Below are positions 39,620-52,881 of a DNA stretch of 64,000 nucleotides, piece by piece. The notes under the pieces were generated by a model. It was not told where the DNA came from. It ran no database searches and was given only the letters and a program-made list of their open reading frames with translations. The DNA comes from Artemisia argyi (Eukaryota > Streptophyta > Magnoliopsida > Asterales > Asteraceae): assembly GCA_030686995.1 (NCBI GenBank), contig CM060684.1, positions 9,755,897-9,819,896 on the forward strand, read 5' to 3'. The translations under genes were made by a program, and so were the position numbers. Numbering within the stretch: position 1 is the stretch's first letter; every line of letters begins with the position of its first letter.

Positions 39620-41503
39620 AGTGAGACCAAATATGAGGTCATGTAGTAACCCATGACCTTGAGTCTAGCTACAAGACTCGTAAATAAAGAAAAGCGCTTC
39701 TTGGGAGGCAACCCATGCTTTGTGTGATTTTTATTTTGTTTGTTTGTTATTTGTTTCCTTATGCATGCTTTATTTTTATTGTTGGTAGATCATGTTTCAA
39801 AACTAAAATAGTGAAAATACTTTATTTTGTTGTTTGGCTTAGTCTTAACTTCATCCAAAGGTATTTCGCAAAAGATAAGTGTAAGGGGAAACCCCAAATA
39901 TGTTTTTAAGAAACAAAACAGATCATGATTCTCCACAATATTGAGTGAACATGTATATTCGTATTTGTTAGAGTCAAATTCTTGTATCGAGTCATAATGA
40001 TGTTTTGCAGGATTTTCCAGGAAGTAGGACGAAGTTTTTTCCAGAAATTTTCCGGAAACTTAACATAAGAATTTCTGCAGGTCACTTCTAACAGCGTCAT
40101 GAGTTTCTTCTTGACGGCGTCACGTGTAAAAATCTGGAAATTTTACCAGTTTTGTTTTTCTAACGGAGTCTTAAAGTTTTTGTTGAATCATTAGTTTTAT
40201 AATCTCCAGGAAATCTGCAAACATCATTCCACAAGCATTATATCTTATTTTGTTTTTTAGGATTTTCTAGCATATATAGATTGCCGCCGATTTTATACGA
40301 GGTTGCCTTGTCTGTTTTCTCAGGTTTTACAGGTTATGTATGACAAGAAGATGATTTATATTCTGGAAGGGAAGCTTTGATTGTTCATTTTCTTGGAGGA
40401 AGATCTAACCTAGCCACCTTATTATCCATACCGAGCGAATAAGGGGAGTATTTGATTTCATTCTTTTTACTTATTTCACTTTTACATTCTTTACTTGAAC
40501 ATTGGGGACAATGTTCATCCTAAGTGTAAGGGGAGGGTGAAATGATGATTCCTTACAGATACACTTTCGCTTGAGTTTGTTTGTTTGATAGTAGATGTGT
40601 AATAAAACTATGAGAAATACTTGTTAGTGTAATTTTAGCGCCAAATTTAAATTTTTTTACAACATTTAGGAGTGAAATTTTAGCCATAGCAAGCGTCTCA
40701 TGGATAGGAGATTGTATGACTAGCACAAAATCGTACTATTCAGAAAAATTTTCCTCCCAAATATGTGAGGTTCCCCTTTAGATTTGATAGGAAAAGCATT
40801 TACTATTAGTGCTTATGAGTGTACCGGTATCATTTAGATTCTAGAACTTGCGTTAGTGATGCATCCCGAGACCGCTAGTGAGACTACATTCGTGTAGTAG
40901 GATTTACTACATGATAAAAGGCATTAGGATCACCCTTGTGTTAAACCCGTAACATAATTACTTGACCATTTAAGTAATATTACTTGGCTAGTTAAGTCAA
41001 TTAATTTTTCCCACACCATTAGCGTTGTATTCATTTTTAGTACACGAAACCCCTAGTACACCCCTCCGAGCCTATCTTTTCGTTTCTAATTTTAAGTATC
41101 TTACTTAAAGGAAGAATTTGTTACACCCCACTTAAATGTACACCCAAATCGCCTTAGCCTTCGGTGTATGCACTCATCTTTAGTGCATTATTGTTATTTG
41201 TTAAACCCTAAGTTAATTATCTAATTGATTACATGGTTGCTAAGTCGAGTCGTATCCTTGTACATATTGTTTTGGGACGATTGGGACTCATGGGTAAAGT
41301 ACTTATTTTATGGAGTAATGGGAAAGAACATCATTTATTACCCCCATATGTACGTTAATCTTAAAAGTACTCCAAGTGTTTTGATTATCTTAATTCAAGT
41401 CATTAGATTAGTTTATTGTAAAGTATGTAAAAATTCAAATGTAAGGGGAATTTACATTCCCTACGATGTATTATTTTGGATGGTAGGGTAAGAATGTATG
41501 CAC

Positions 41504-41536
<33 letters not shown>

Positions 41537-42136
41537 AAAAATCAAGAAAAAGAAAAAAAAATAGAAAAAAAAGAAAAGAGAAAAAACATACGGACTACCA
41601 TCCCGTTTCATTCTATGTTTATTTTATATTTTTGTTATTTTTGATTTATTAGCTTAAGTCGAGTCTAGTTTTGGCTTAGCAACGCCATATTGTACATGTA
41701 ATTAACTAAGATTGTTAACTCGCCACCAATAAAGACTGCCTATATCCAACAAAACCGCGTATTCCATATCCCTACACCTAACGTTACAACCCTTTAAAAG
41801 ACCTCTTTGATAATTTATCCTAGGTGCTTATGCCATGTGGTGGAAGTTTGATCCTTTCCCAAGCCTATGGTAATCTATTTTGCTATGACAGGTAGTGAGA
41901 GATATTTTCCGTTTCCATAGTGTGATATTACTTTATTACACCCGAGAGATGTGAGTATCTAAACACTATTTGTGAGGTGCTAGTATATGACCTTCGTGCT
42001 TGTCTTTGGTCTTTAGTGGAATGATTATTTGTTGTAATTACTTTTATATTAGTGTTAAATGACCCCTAACTTGTATTTTGATTAGAATAAAAGCGCATTT
42101 GCTTGAGGACAAGCAAATCTCAAGTGTAAGGGTATA
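39620..42136 (+). other. 3' non-coding region of element B with conserved hairpin/purine modules
   Basis: Contains GCGCTTCTTGGGAGGCAACC (39693-39712) 74 bp after the stop. Four AAGTGTAAGGGG-like tracts follow near 39878, 40528, 41439 and 42121. Hairpin GAACATTGGGGACAATGTTC (40498-40517) precedes the second tract and TTTGCTTGAGGACAAGCAAA (about 42099-42118) precedes the last, which is the likely 3' primer. A-rich run at 41501-41580. All these pieces occur in element A in the same order. Confidence 0.7.
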
Positions 42137-43542
42137 TGATGAGGCGAAAAATGAACCACTTATAGGGGGTTATTTAAGCCCGGAATTGAATTTATTTGAT
42201 CAAATATTGCCCTAAATCGTTCCTTTTGTGATTTTAGGTATTTTGGGAATGAATTCTGAAAAATGAAGCATTTTGGACGTTTTTGGAGCATAAAAGTGAA
42301 GAAAACGGCAAATACTTAATTTTTCATGCTGAGAACAGTACCTAACGGCGTCAAGAAGAAAATCATGACGGCGTCAGGAGTAAAATCCGTGACGACCCAG
42401 TGAAAACCTGAAGGCGTCAAGAGTATTTTTGGTGACGGCCTGCATAAGGAGTATACATGACGGTGTCAAACCCAGATCTAGGCAGTCCGAGAAATTATTT
42501 GGCGGCGAGATGACGGCGTCAAACATTTATTCTTGACGCCGTCACCTCAGAAAAACTATATATACTTTTCTATTTTTCATTCATTAGGAGGAACTTGTGT
42601 GGAGAATACTAGGGCCGAACTTGTGGAACCCTAGGTCGTATTTTACAGTATTTTCAAGGGTTTTTACCCCTTGAAACCATTCATGTTCAATTAAGATAAG
42701 TCCTCTTTCAATTCAATCAATATGTCTTTGTGTTGTTTGAATATATCTTATGCTTGTCTTGATTTCAACATGCTAGGCTAGATCTTTCATTTGTTTACTT
42801 AGATGTAATGAAACCTAGATGTTAATTATATGTTGATTACTTGTTTATAGTTGTATTGGATGAATGATTTCAGTGTTAGGCTTAAGAAAATTGGCAGATC
42901 TCCATTGTGTAACATGCTTGAACATCTTAGGAAACATGAACCGATGTGTACTAGGTTTTATTGATTGTATTTAATGCATGAGCAAATCTTAATGATCCCA
43001 TGTTAGGAGCTTCTTAGCCGGCTCGACATAGGAGTGAAGTAGGCGCTTATAGGATTGAGGAAGTAAGTACGCCACCCCATGAATGGTATTAAGGATTACA
43101 ATCCGTCATCCACGCAACTCTAACAAGTAATTAACATGTAAAAGATATCTAGGGAGTAGTGAAATCTAAGTAAACACAATTATCCCATATATTGCTCACA
43201 CCTCTAGTTAATTTAGTTTATTTTCATTTCTAGTATTTTATTTTGATTGCATCTTTAGTTATTGGGTTAGTTGACTAGCAACTAATTCCGCCCAACTTCT
43301 CCAAAACCGAGATTTTTATTTGCTTTTATAAAAACTAAAAAAATACAAAAAGAATCATCCCTCATCTCTAGACCTAGTCTTTAGGTTTTCTAATCTTAGC
43401 GACACTATTCCTAGCTGAACGATCAATCCCCCGGTACTTGTCATTATACTATACTACATCGATCAGGTACACTGCCTGGTGGGGGTTGTAAGCTTCTCGA
43501 GAACCCTCGAGAGGTAAAGCCTGGTGCAATCCCTACGCATCA
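42137..43542 (+). repeat. 3' LTR of element B
   Basis: 1406 bp, nearly identical to the left LTR; TGACGSCGTCA-like motifs at 42343-42542 and TATA near 42556. Confidence 0.9.
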
Positions 43543-43547
43543 ATGCC

Positions 43548-44486
43548 CCCTTTCATAAGTGTACTCCCTCCTATGACAACACATCATGCAAACAATCATG
43601 CAAACAAAAACAAAAGACGTCGCAAACAATCATCTCGCATGGAACAATTCCAACGATCACGTAAACTCTATAATCAAATTCACTTGGATTAGGTCGATCC
43701 AATATCCAAGAGAAATCACGCTCCAACATGGCTCCAGACGGCAAAAGACAATATACGAATTCCAAAACACAACACAAAACAAAAGACATCGCACAATGAC
43801 TCAAACTCCACTCTCGCACTTATCTCCCCACTCAGATCAATTCAACTGACTATTCGCTGTGGACTCTAGATCCGAATCCACACTATTCCATCCTAACTCC
43901 CTTTCATCTTTACTCAACCAACCATTCATGTTTCCTACATGTTGAGGTAGTCGACAACATACAAAACCATTTCTATTTCTTTCTTCTAATTCTGTATGAT
44001 TCACAAGTGCATACAAATCACGAGGTTTAGACTAAACCACCTCTCCTTCCTATGTGAAGTGAGGACACTTCCAAGGGTATTTGGTAATGGCTCCATCTCC
44101 AGAAGTCACCGTGGTTCCAAACCTCTCCACTTCTTCTCCACCAACGTTTCCCATAAACGTCCTTTCCTTGTTTGAACATAGATACATGCTATCGGGAACT
44201 CGGATTCTGCAGTTAATTCGATTCATCCGACCACTTCTCTCGCATCCGATAGCAACAACGGTAGTCCAACGAAGCATCTTACGCGCGGAAGTCGATATAA
44301 TAAAGTCGATATATACAATACTACGTATAGGGGATAGAATAGACGTCCGAAACTCAATAAAACATCTCATAAATATAGGAAAATAGACATATAAAATATT
44401 ATACTTACACATAGACCCTAAATGCAACTATATGAGGGACTCCTAAGTTATAGTCTAGGTTCAACCACCTAATTCTCTATAACCAA
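43548..44486 (-). other. chromovirus leader region, right of element B
   Basis: Minus-strand 5' leader between primer site and the B insertion. A gag gene would be expected near here but no recognisable gag motif was found. Confidence 0.45.
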
Positions 44487-44487
44487 G

Positions 44488-44501
44488 GCTCTGATACCAA
44501 T
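44488..44501 (-). promoter_or_regulatory. primer-binding site of the chromovirus
   Basis: On the minus strand TTGGTATCAGAGCC, complementary to the 3' end of initiator tRNA-Met, next to the right LTR. Confidence 0.85.
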
Positions 44502-44502
44502 C

Positions 44503-46405
44503 TTTCACACCTCGCCAAGGCGGAAACGCGAGGGTGTAACATCATGGATATCATCACAACACACGGTGTCTATATAGAGAATAACTACATGCAGTAAAAA
44601 TGGAAAAGTATAAACACAAAGTGTCATAACAATACCCGAAAGAAAACAACATGATAAACTCCAAACGTACAGATAAACCACTTCCAATGCAACTAAGGTC
44701 TCGTCTAAACACTTCCTTCTATCATAGCCTTGGAATGCTCACCTGAAAATGATGCTTAAAACGTCAACACAATGTTCGTGAGATTCATAGGTTTAGACAC
44801 ACTTACACTCACAAGGCAACCAGTTTACTTTGATCATCAAAATATATAGCTGGACGAATAAATTACAGTTATCATATAGCTACATGTATTTGCAAGTCAA
44901 GAATCACACACAAGGCAACAACACACATAAGGCAACCAATAGGACGGCTCGTGTCCTCCGACCCCACAATGATTACAACAGGACGGCTCGTGTCCTCCGA
45001 CCCCAATAAACCACAATTAGGCCGCATGCGCGAGCAACATGATAAGCATCCTCCTAATTGGAACACATTTATATATCCACACAAGCAAATAATCACACAT
45101 AGCATGCATACGATAACATTATAAGTCCAAGCTCTTTTGACACACACATAATCACAGTAACTTAAACAATTTAAGACAAGCATCATTCCCATCCCAAGTT
45201 TAAAACAAAGTAAAAATATGGGACTATGAACTCACCTTAAACTCCGCAGCTTCCATAAACACAACTCACAATCTATAGCACACAAAAATAATCCACATTA
45301 CACAAGTTCAAGCTAAAACCCATGTAATACACATATGGTGGATGTATAAGACTCATATGACCCACCATGGATCTCCTAGACACCATACTAACCACCACCA
45401 TAACCTAACACTCACTAAATCCCTTGCACTTATAAAACCAGAAAACGCATAATTTTTGGGTACATTCGCCCACATGAAATCACGACAAATAAAGCTCAAC
45501 AACTTACACCAAAAATTTACCATGGTCTCTCAAAAGCATACAAGCTAATCCCAAAAGGCCATGGACCAAGAACACACACAAGTACTCAAAAGAAAATCGA
45601 ACTTATCAACTACTCAAATTCGGATCTGAACGCACATCAAAAAGTTTTGATTAACATAAAATACTTCCACAAGTTTTTATCGCGAATCCTTGTCGTGGTA
45701 GTCTATTATAACCTAATACTTAACTATTCCAGAATAGCTAGTCAAAATACCACTTTTACAACCACAAAACACCCTCAAACGTTTACCCAAAATCTGTCCC
45801 GGTTTGACAGCTTTGACACCTTAACAAAGAAAAATCAAAAGACCAACTTCCCGACCTTGAAATCAATCGTGGCTGGACTTTTTGGAAAGCTATTTCATTA
45901 AACTTCAATTCAGACCTAAAATTCGTGACTTAACTCCTCACCATATGTTAATTACACTCATATCTTTACAACACTACTTTTCTGTCCAAACCCTAACTCA
46001 ATAACTAACATGTTTTACGCTCAATCCTCTTAACCAAACATCGTACTATTGCTAATTATTGATCTCAACATGTTTAATAACATTAATTTACAGAAGTTAA
46101 CACAAACCCTAATCCATCATAACTTGTATTACATGAATCTAATCAATAATTAAACAATTAAGGGTTTACTAGGCATACCTTAGGCTTGTTTTCTTCACAT
46201 AATTAAAACCCTAACTTTTCTCCTTCTCCTTCTCTCCACCTTGTCGACTTTTCCAGAGAAAAAGAGGGTTTGGGTCATTTGTTTCGGCTTATATGGGTAG
46301 GGGTTGGGCTTGGTTGGGTTGGACTAGTATTCCTTGGGCCTAAGAGTCATGTTTGGACTCAAATTGGGTTTCCTTTTCCCCCTTATCCCTTCTAGCCGAT
46401 TTTCT

Positions 46406-46493
<88 letters not shown>

Positions 46494-46966
46494 AGATTTA
46501 TTTATTACACTCAAAACCTCATACTTTTCATATTTTATAAATACCCGTAACTAATCCTAGCGTCTTACGCGATAAACCTCAGTTTTTACGACAACCCGGG
46601 AAAATATCATTTCCAAAAATAAAGTTTCCAAAAATAGAATTCCACACTCTTTTGAAATATAACTCATAAAAACAAACTCCTCGTAACCCGCTAACGCTCA
46701 AACACTTGAACGAAGACTCGCTACGCAAAAACACAAAAACACCAAAACTACACAAGTCATTTCTACACCACAATGGTGATCAAAATGAACTTTCCCAAAT
46801 TTCAAACTTTCCAAATCACAATAAAACCATTTACGCAAAGGGATTTAGTGCTAAAACTCACCTATATCACACTTATATCACTTCAAACACCTAGGACACA
46901 CCAAACAAACATCAACCGAGTTAAGACTATCAGTCAAACTGACTTGCCAAAACCACGGTTGTTACA
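44503..46966 (-). repeat. 5' LTR of the chromovirus
   Basis: 2464 bp, the uninterrupted reference for the left LTR. Its left terminus reads TTTCACACC instead of TGTCACACC. Contains a 39-bp unit repeated about 1.7 times (44940-45005) and an (AT)n run (46408-46489). Confidence 0.85.
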
Positions 46967-47229
46967 TGCACGTACTTACGAAATCAACACCTTGAAAAGA
47001 ATCATGTATTGTTGTATAATATATGTTACACAACATGATATTGGAAGACGAAGGATTCAAAGTGAATTTTAGAGATTTGTTCGTTGATCCAAGGCCAAAC
47101 ATAGCATACACTTGGGGGGTCGAAAGATGTGATTTACATGTTAGAAAAAGTAAAGAAATTGGAGATAGACAAGTGCACGACGATCTTTGAGAAGACATTG
47201 TGGAGCATTTATGGAACTTTAATCACTAG
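46967..47229 (+). pseudogene. PIF/Harbinger transposase, 3' portion (broken)
   Basis: Continues the transposase interrupted at 24414: ARTYEINTLKRIMYCCII, then after a frameshift near 47017 the family-typical HNMILEDEG and a C-terminus ending IVEHLWNF. One further in-frame TGA lies near 47190. The last stop is TAG 47227-47229. Non-functional. Confidence 0.8.
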
Positions 47230-47471
47230 TTTGTAATTTTTATTTCTTGTTTATGTACTATATTTTTTATTTAATATTTTTTATTTAATAAGTTTATTTT
47301 AGTTAATATTATGCATGTTTTATTTTACGTAAATGAAAAAAAAATTGAGAACGACACCACATTTTCTTGTGCCAACAGTAACGGCGCAAAATGTGGTGCA
47401 CTGGTGCCAAACGGTTCTAGTGCCGTTCACTGTTTTGCTAACGTGACAGTACTTTTGGAGAATGACACCAG

Positions 47472-47831
47472 ATGTTTGGCCTGACGGTACCCACCGCTCT
47501 AACAACCTCACCAACTACTTTTCGCGCCAAAAATCACAACCACAACATTTTTAAAGCTGATAATGATACTGCTACTAGTACTAGTAGTGGTGGTTATGAT
47601 GATAAGTATGAGTTGATTATTGAGAGAGTTTTGAATGTAAAAGATGCGAGTGAGGAGCTCCAGGTGTTCGGTGAAATGTCTGAGAGAAAAAGTGGTGTTG
47701 TGAGTAGCTCTGATCGTTGTCGTGTTATTTCGGCCGCGATTGAGCGAAATAATGCTGATTTGGCTTTTTCTATATCTAATGCTCTGCGGTCGCGTTTTGG
47801 TATAGCTACATATGAAACTGTTTTCGTTTAA
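47472..47831 (+). pseudogene. 5' fragment of an unrecognised plant gene
   Basis: A 119-codon frame from ATG 47472 to TAA 47829-47831. After a Ser/Thr-rich start it has a protein-like stretch: YELIIERVLNVKDASEELQV, FGEMSERKSGVVSSSDRCRV, ISAAIERNNADLAFSISNAL. Composition and lack of repeats suggest genuine coding sequence, perhaps the first exon of a plastid-targeted protein, but I cannot name the family. No continuation was found downstream, so it is probably a fragment. Confidence 0.4.
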
Positions 47832-47943
47832 ATTTAAATTATTAGATGTGGTCGTATAGCCTATTGGAACTATAAGTGTATAATTACAGTTAGGAAATAA
47901 ATTACGAAGTACAATTATGACCCCTGTCACAACAAAATAAATG

Positions 47944-48110
47944 AATGTGATTAAAGTAGGTATCGCCTTCATTCGACTGTTAAGAGTTGTAATCTCGTAT
48001 ATAATTGAAATGTGATTAAATTAGGTATTGCCTTCACTCGACTGTTAAGAGTTGTAAACTCCTATATTATTGAAATGTGATTAAAGTAGGTCATGCCTTT
48101 GCATAACTAA
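47944..48110 (+). repeat. 65-bp tandem repeat, about 2.5 copies
   Basis: Units begin AATGTGATTAAAGTAGGTAT at 47944, 48009 and 48074; the third is partial. No coding frame. Confidence 0.85.
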
Positions 48111-48272
48111 ATAAGTTGCAACAATTGCCAACAAGACTTTTACAGCTTGTGAACTCTTAAAATTCAAATGTGATTTAATTATAGTACCTCTGTGTATTGC
48201 ATTTGCAAGCTATTAGAAAAGTAGTTAGACACGAAATATTTATGAAATTCTTTGTTTGTTAGTGGTAATAAG

Positions 48273-49332
48273 TGTTAGACAATGTAAACCACGTAGGTAT
48301 TACTTTATTATTGATCATTATTTATAATGGTAAAACCATATATGGCCTAAACCCACAAACCGGGCTTGGGCCTATTTATTCCATAATACTCTCCCGCAGT
48401 TCGAGCGGCGAAATTACGAAAGCTCGAACTGGAGTAATAAACTAGACAAGAAAAAGAAAAACATTAACATAATAAAAACATAACTTTAGTCGACTCGTAA
48501 CAAAACCGTACCAAAGGTCGACTTTAGTCGACCGGTACCAACGGTTGGCTAAGTCGACTGGTAACAACACCATACCAACGGTCGACTTTAGGGACCGGTA
48601 CCAACGGTCAACTTTAGTCGACTGATAACAAAGCCGTACGAACAAATGACTAACAAACAAACAATAAAATAACTATAACTTTTATTTTTCAACAATAAAA
48701 TAAATCTTGGAAGATGTCATCAAACTCCACATGCTTGCTTGCCTCCTTCCATAAACCAAAAGCCCAATACCATCTCTTTACTATTAATGAACCTTCCACC
48801 GTATGATTAGTTCATATATCGAACAAACAAGTTACGGTTTTTGCGATCGACACCAACAAAAGAATCACTCGAATATTCAAATATATGTTGACCTAGACAT
48901 AATATTCCAAAATAAAATTTGCAAACTTCAAAACGTCCAGTCATTGATTTCCTTCTTTCTTCCTTCTTACAGAAGCACTATTGGCTTATCTCAAAAAGTG
49001 AACAACTTGGGAAAAAAGAAAACAAGTAACTATTGTATTGGTGGATAGAAAAGTTACTGCATATATGTTTGGTATAGAAAAGTGATTGTGATTTTGTATA
49101 ATTAGGGTTTGACGGGGTGGCCTAGGGTGGAGGCAGCTCCACATAGCCACCTAGGTCTGAGGATCAGACCCGCTCTGATACCATGTTAGACAATGTAAAC
49201 CCCGTAGGTATTACTTTATTATTGACCATTATTTATAATGTTAAAACCCTATATAGCCTAAACCACAAACCAGGCTTGGGCCTATTTATTCGCTAATAGG
49301 TTTGTGGGTTTAGGCCTATTTATTCCCTAATA
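48273..49332 (-). mobile_element. TRIM: miniature LTR retrotransposon
   Basis: Direct repeats at 48273-48388 and 49184-49332 begin TGTTAGACAATGTAAACC. Target duplication ATAAG lies at 48268-48272 and 49333-49337. On the minus strand the primer site TGGTATCAGAGCGGG (49169-49183) abuts the right repeat and a purine-rich GCGGGAGAG abuts the left. Total length 1060 bp with no coding capacity. The right repeat has a small internal duplication of TTTAGGCCTATTTATTC-like sequence. An imperfect tandem repeat of GTCGACTGGTAACAA-like units lies at about 48485-48645. Confidence 0.8.
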
Positions 49333-49337
49333 ATAAG

Positions 49338-49967
49338 TACTTATATTTAATTGTGGACGATGATAGGAACATACTCTTACAATTGTACCGTTTTATGAAA
49401 CATACTTTTCTGTTCACTTGGACTAAGATTGTCCTGCTTCATACTCTAGTGCTTTTACTAATCGTTTGGGCTTCCATCTCTTGTTAAAATATGCTGAATG
49501 TGCCACATTCGGCTAGTGTTAAGTACCTATAGACAATTGCATTTCATGGGATATTGATCCCGATAAGTGTTTTTCAAGAGGTTTTCCAATAATGACACTT
49601 GATTGGTTCTCAATTTTACGATGTCCATTACAGTAAAAACCATTACTACCTACAAAAATATATGAGGTCCAAAGTCCAAATTTCTTTTGGTTCTATAAGT
49701 TACTTTTACCACATTGTTTTAGTATTATCAGTAAAATTTACATCTGTATGACACATGAATTTATGCATCCATATTACATATGGTAAAACAGTTTCCGTGT
49801 TATTAAGGGACTTTTTGCAACTATCATAATTATACCAGGCATTTTACACCAAACTTTTATTTTGTCTATAAGTATAGCATCTAAGCTAGTTTATTAGCCC
49901 GAAAGGAGTTACATTCTTGTATTTTATGTTATTTGTTATAATGACTTTTTTCCCCCTTCTTACACAG
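49338..49967. other. upstream/intron-1 region of the desaturase pseudogene
   Basis: No exon 1 was recognised; a pyrimidine-rich tract and ACACAG acceptor end the region at 49967. Confidence 0.45.
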
Positions 49968-51270
49968 GGTTGAAAGCAAAAAGCCCTTTACCCCTCCACG
50001 AGAGATTCACATTCAGGTGACACACTCTATGCCACCATAAAAGATCAAGATCTTCAAATCCATAGATGGATTTGTTGAGCAAGTGATGGAACTAAGGGCT
50101 AGGGTCAACGAGCTTCCTGATGAATATTTTTGTTGTTTTTGCTGGAGATATGATTATACAGGAAGGTCTACCTACCTACCAAACTATGGTTAATACCCTT
50201 GATGGTGTGAGGGATGAGACCGGTGCTAGCCTTACACCTTGAGCTATTTGGACCAGGGCTTGGACCGCTGAGGAAAACAGGCACGGTGTACCTCCTTCAT
50301 ACTTATCTCTACCTTTGTGGGTGGGTTGACATGAGGCAGATTCAGAAGACAACTCAGTATCTCATTGGGTCAGGACTCAGGAATGGTAAGTGTCAACCCA
50401 TCTTGAACTTCTGTCTTGATATTTCATTTTTTCTGCAGGTGGCAACTTGGGTTGGTTGGGTAACGGGTCAATTTTAGTACGCGATGAGACAAGTCGGCCC
50501 ATGCTGACCTGCTAACATTTATTGTCCATATGGACCATCTCTAATTTGTTATACGAGTAATAATAATTGAACACACTGAATAAAAGAGGATAAGTAGGTT
50601 GTAATGGCATGCATTAAAAACCTTATTCACGTAATAGTTTGATTGGATCCATTTGAGCTAAGATACATCTCAATTCAATCCATTTTAAAATCAAACGGGT
50701 TGAATTTGCCGCACTGTTTTTCCAGTTATCTTTCATATATTTTGTTCGGTTGTCTTGTTTGTATCGGCGGTCATCATAAATAAGAAAGCTAGCTTCATAC
50801 TGTATAAAGTTAAGCATTATAAACAAGTACAATACTACACTCCTAGATTGTCTCAGTAATAGCGAGATATATTTGTAACACGATTTAGAAAGTCCTATGC
50901 ATTAGAATTGGTTGGCAAATCACTTTCAACCCATTCGAGATAAAGCATACATATCTCTATTTATCTCATGCACCTTTTCTGTTTCAGGATCCTCGAACTG
51001 AAAACAGTCCCTACCTTGGTTTCATCTACACTTCCTTTCAAGAACGTGCAACTTTCGTATCCCATGGAAACACTGCTAGTCATGCAAAGGAGCACGGTGA
51101 CTTAAAACTGGCCCAAATCTGCGGTATAATCATAGCCGATGAAAAAAGGCACGAAACTGCCTACACTAAAATTTTTGAAAACCTGTTTGAAATTGACCCT
51201 GATGGCAAGGTTCTTGCTTTTGCTTACATGATGAGGAAAAAGATCTCAATGCCTGCACACTTGATGTATG

Positions 51271-51894
51271 TGTTAGAGTTTGACAATCAAATAGCACATA
51301 TTGCGGAAGCTAGGATCAAGTATAACACATAAATATTAACTAAAACATAAATAGTAAACGTACCCGATGCACTTCAATAAACCTTGATTCTTGTACAATT
51401 AGATCAATGATAAACCCCTTACCGTTTTGTTTATCGATCTCTTGATAATTACTAAAGTAAGTAATTACCTCGTTCTTGTACACACAAACTACCAACGAAT
51501 AAAGGTTTGTTGCAAGTAAACAAAACACTTAATGTTTTTGCTTATGGAAAAATCGACCCAAAGAATCCCTAGGAAGGGGGGACGACTGGCCACAAGAAGA
51601 AAAGAAAGAAAACAATTTTTAGGGTTAGAGTGTGTGCACAAAAGATGTGTAGGTTTAACCCTTGGCCTTGTATATATACTAGAGGATTTCTTGGTGACCA
51701 AGCAAACATGGGTTGGGCCTCCCCTTACCCTTGTTCGACCGGCCATACACCCAAGAGGGTGTTTCTAGACCCTTCTTGACTCCCAAGTTTCACTCTAGTC
51801 CTTATCTTTCTTATTTAACGATAGTTAGTCCATACGGTTAATAACTAACGACCGTTTAGTCCATTAAGTGTTATAAATATATATATACCATACA

Positions 51895-51992
<98 letters not shown>

Positions 51993-52085
51993 TTACATTA
52001 TTCTTGTTTGTAAAGTGTGCAATCCCGAGGTCTCGGGTTCGATCCTAGACATTTACTTATTAATGTTTATACGTAACATTTAACA
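51271..52085 (-). repeat. 3' LTR of the Copia element
   Basis: 815 bp with an (AT)n run at about 51898-51988. Differs from the right LTR mainly in that run and in a few substitutions. Near its right end GGTTCGATCC sits in a CCCGAGGTCTCGGG hairpin context (52025-52049). Confidence 0.92.
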
Positions 52086-52881
52086 GCTCCCACTCGTATA
52101 TCCATTAATAGTAAAATGACATTGGTTAGCGTCTTGCAACACTCCAATGCCCCTAGTTCAATCCGAGCTAGGTTTCCTGGAAAAACCTTTAATGATTCAT
52201 CATTATAACTATCCTTTCATTACTAATACCACATTAATAAAGATGTGAGTTCCTTTATTAAAATTCTGTTTCTCGTTTCTTTATGATTGAACAAAATTAC
52301 CAAAACATCTGAACGTATTCCAGATAGACTTTGGGCATGGCCATGCAAACATTTTGTCAACCCTACGAGGGGCCCAGCAGTATTAAACTTCTAAACAAAT
52401 CAGAAGGAATGAATTCTTTCTTGACTACAAGAATAACCCATGAACTTTGCAACACTTCTGAAAACAACCCTTATAACTCCCTGTTACGGTGAGCGGTAGA
52501 TTGCTTCACAAAAATGCACTACATCCATGACACTTATCTGGTATCTCAAGTCTGAGGATAACTTTAAACATGATTCTCACATTAAATATTAAATCATATT
52601 GTTGGGATAAGTCCAATATTCAATTCATCGAATATCATGTGAAATTGGTATGACTACGCATCAATATACTTTCAAGTATATTCTAAACCAATACTCAAAT
52701 TTGTCTTGGTTTAATGATATTCCCATATCATTAATCGACAATGGACATTTAGAATAATAAATTATTCATGGATCTTAAACATGCAAATATAGGATATATT
52801 ATTAAGACAATGATAAATAAACATAAAACTTATTTTATTCCATTAAAATAATAATTGTACATTACATCCTTTATCCAAACA
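52086..52881 (-). other. 3' non-coding region of the Copia element
   Basis: Between the pol stop and the 3' LTR; purine tract (minus strand GAGTGGGAGC) at 52086-52095. No ORF recognised. Confidence 0.6.

Larger units (their letters stand above)
35266..43542 (+). mobile_element. retrotransposon B: gag-only Athila-like LTR element, sister of A
   Basis: A complete 8277-bp plus-strand element inside the chromovirus. LTRs at 35266-36685 and 42137-43542 begin TGATG and end CATCA; target duplication ATGCC (35261-35265, 43543-43547). The primer site AGTTTTTGGCGCCGCAGCCC follows the left LTR, as in A. The interior has one long ORF and 2.5 kb of non-coding DNA sharing A's motifs. No RT, RNase H or integrase. 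LTR lengths differ partly through a 14-bp AGGGCGTCAAGAGA-type duplication near 35545 in the left LTR. Confidence 0.9.

Noticed and set aside
44050..44427. 125-residue minus-strand frame as chromovirus gag
   Set aside because: No gag or zinc-knuckle motif; probably leader sequence.
44488..44501. tRNA-like sequence at the primer site
   Set aside because: Only the complement of a tRNA 3' end, followed by no cloverleaf; it is the retroelement primer-binding site.
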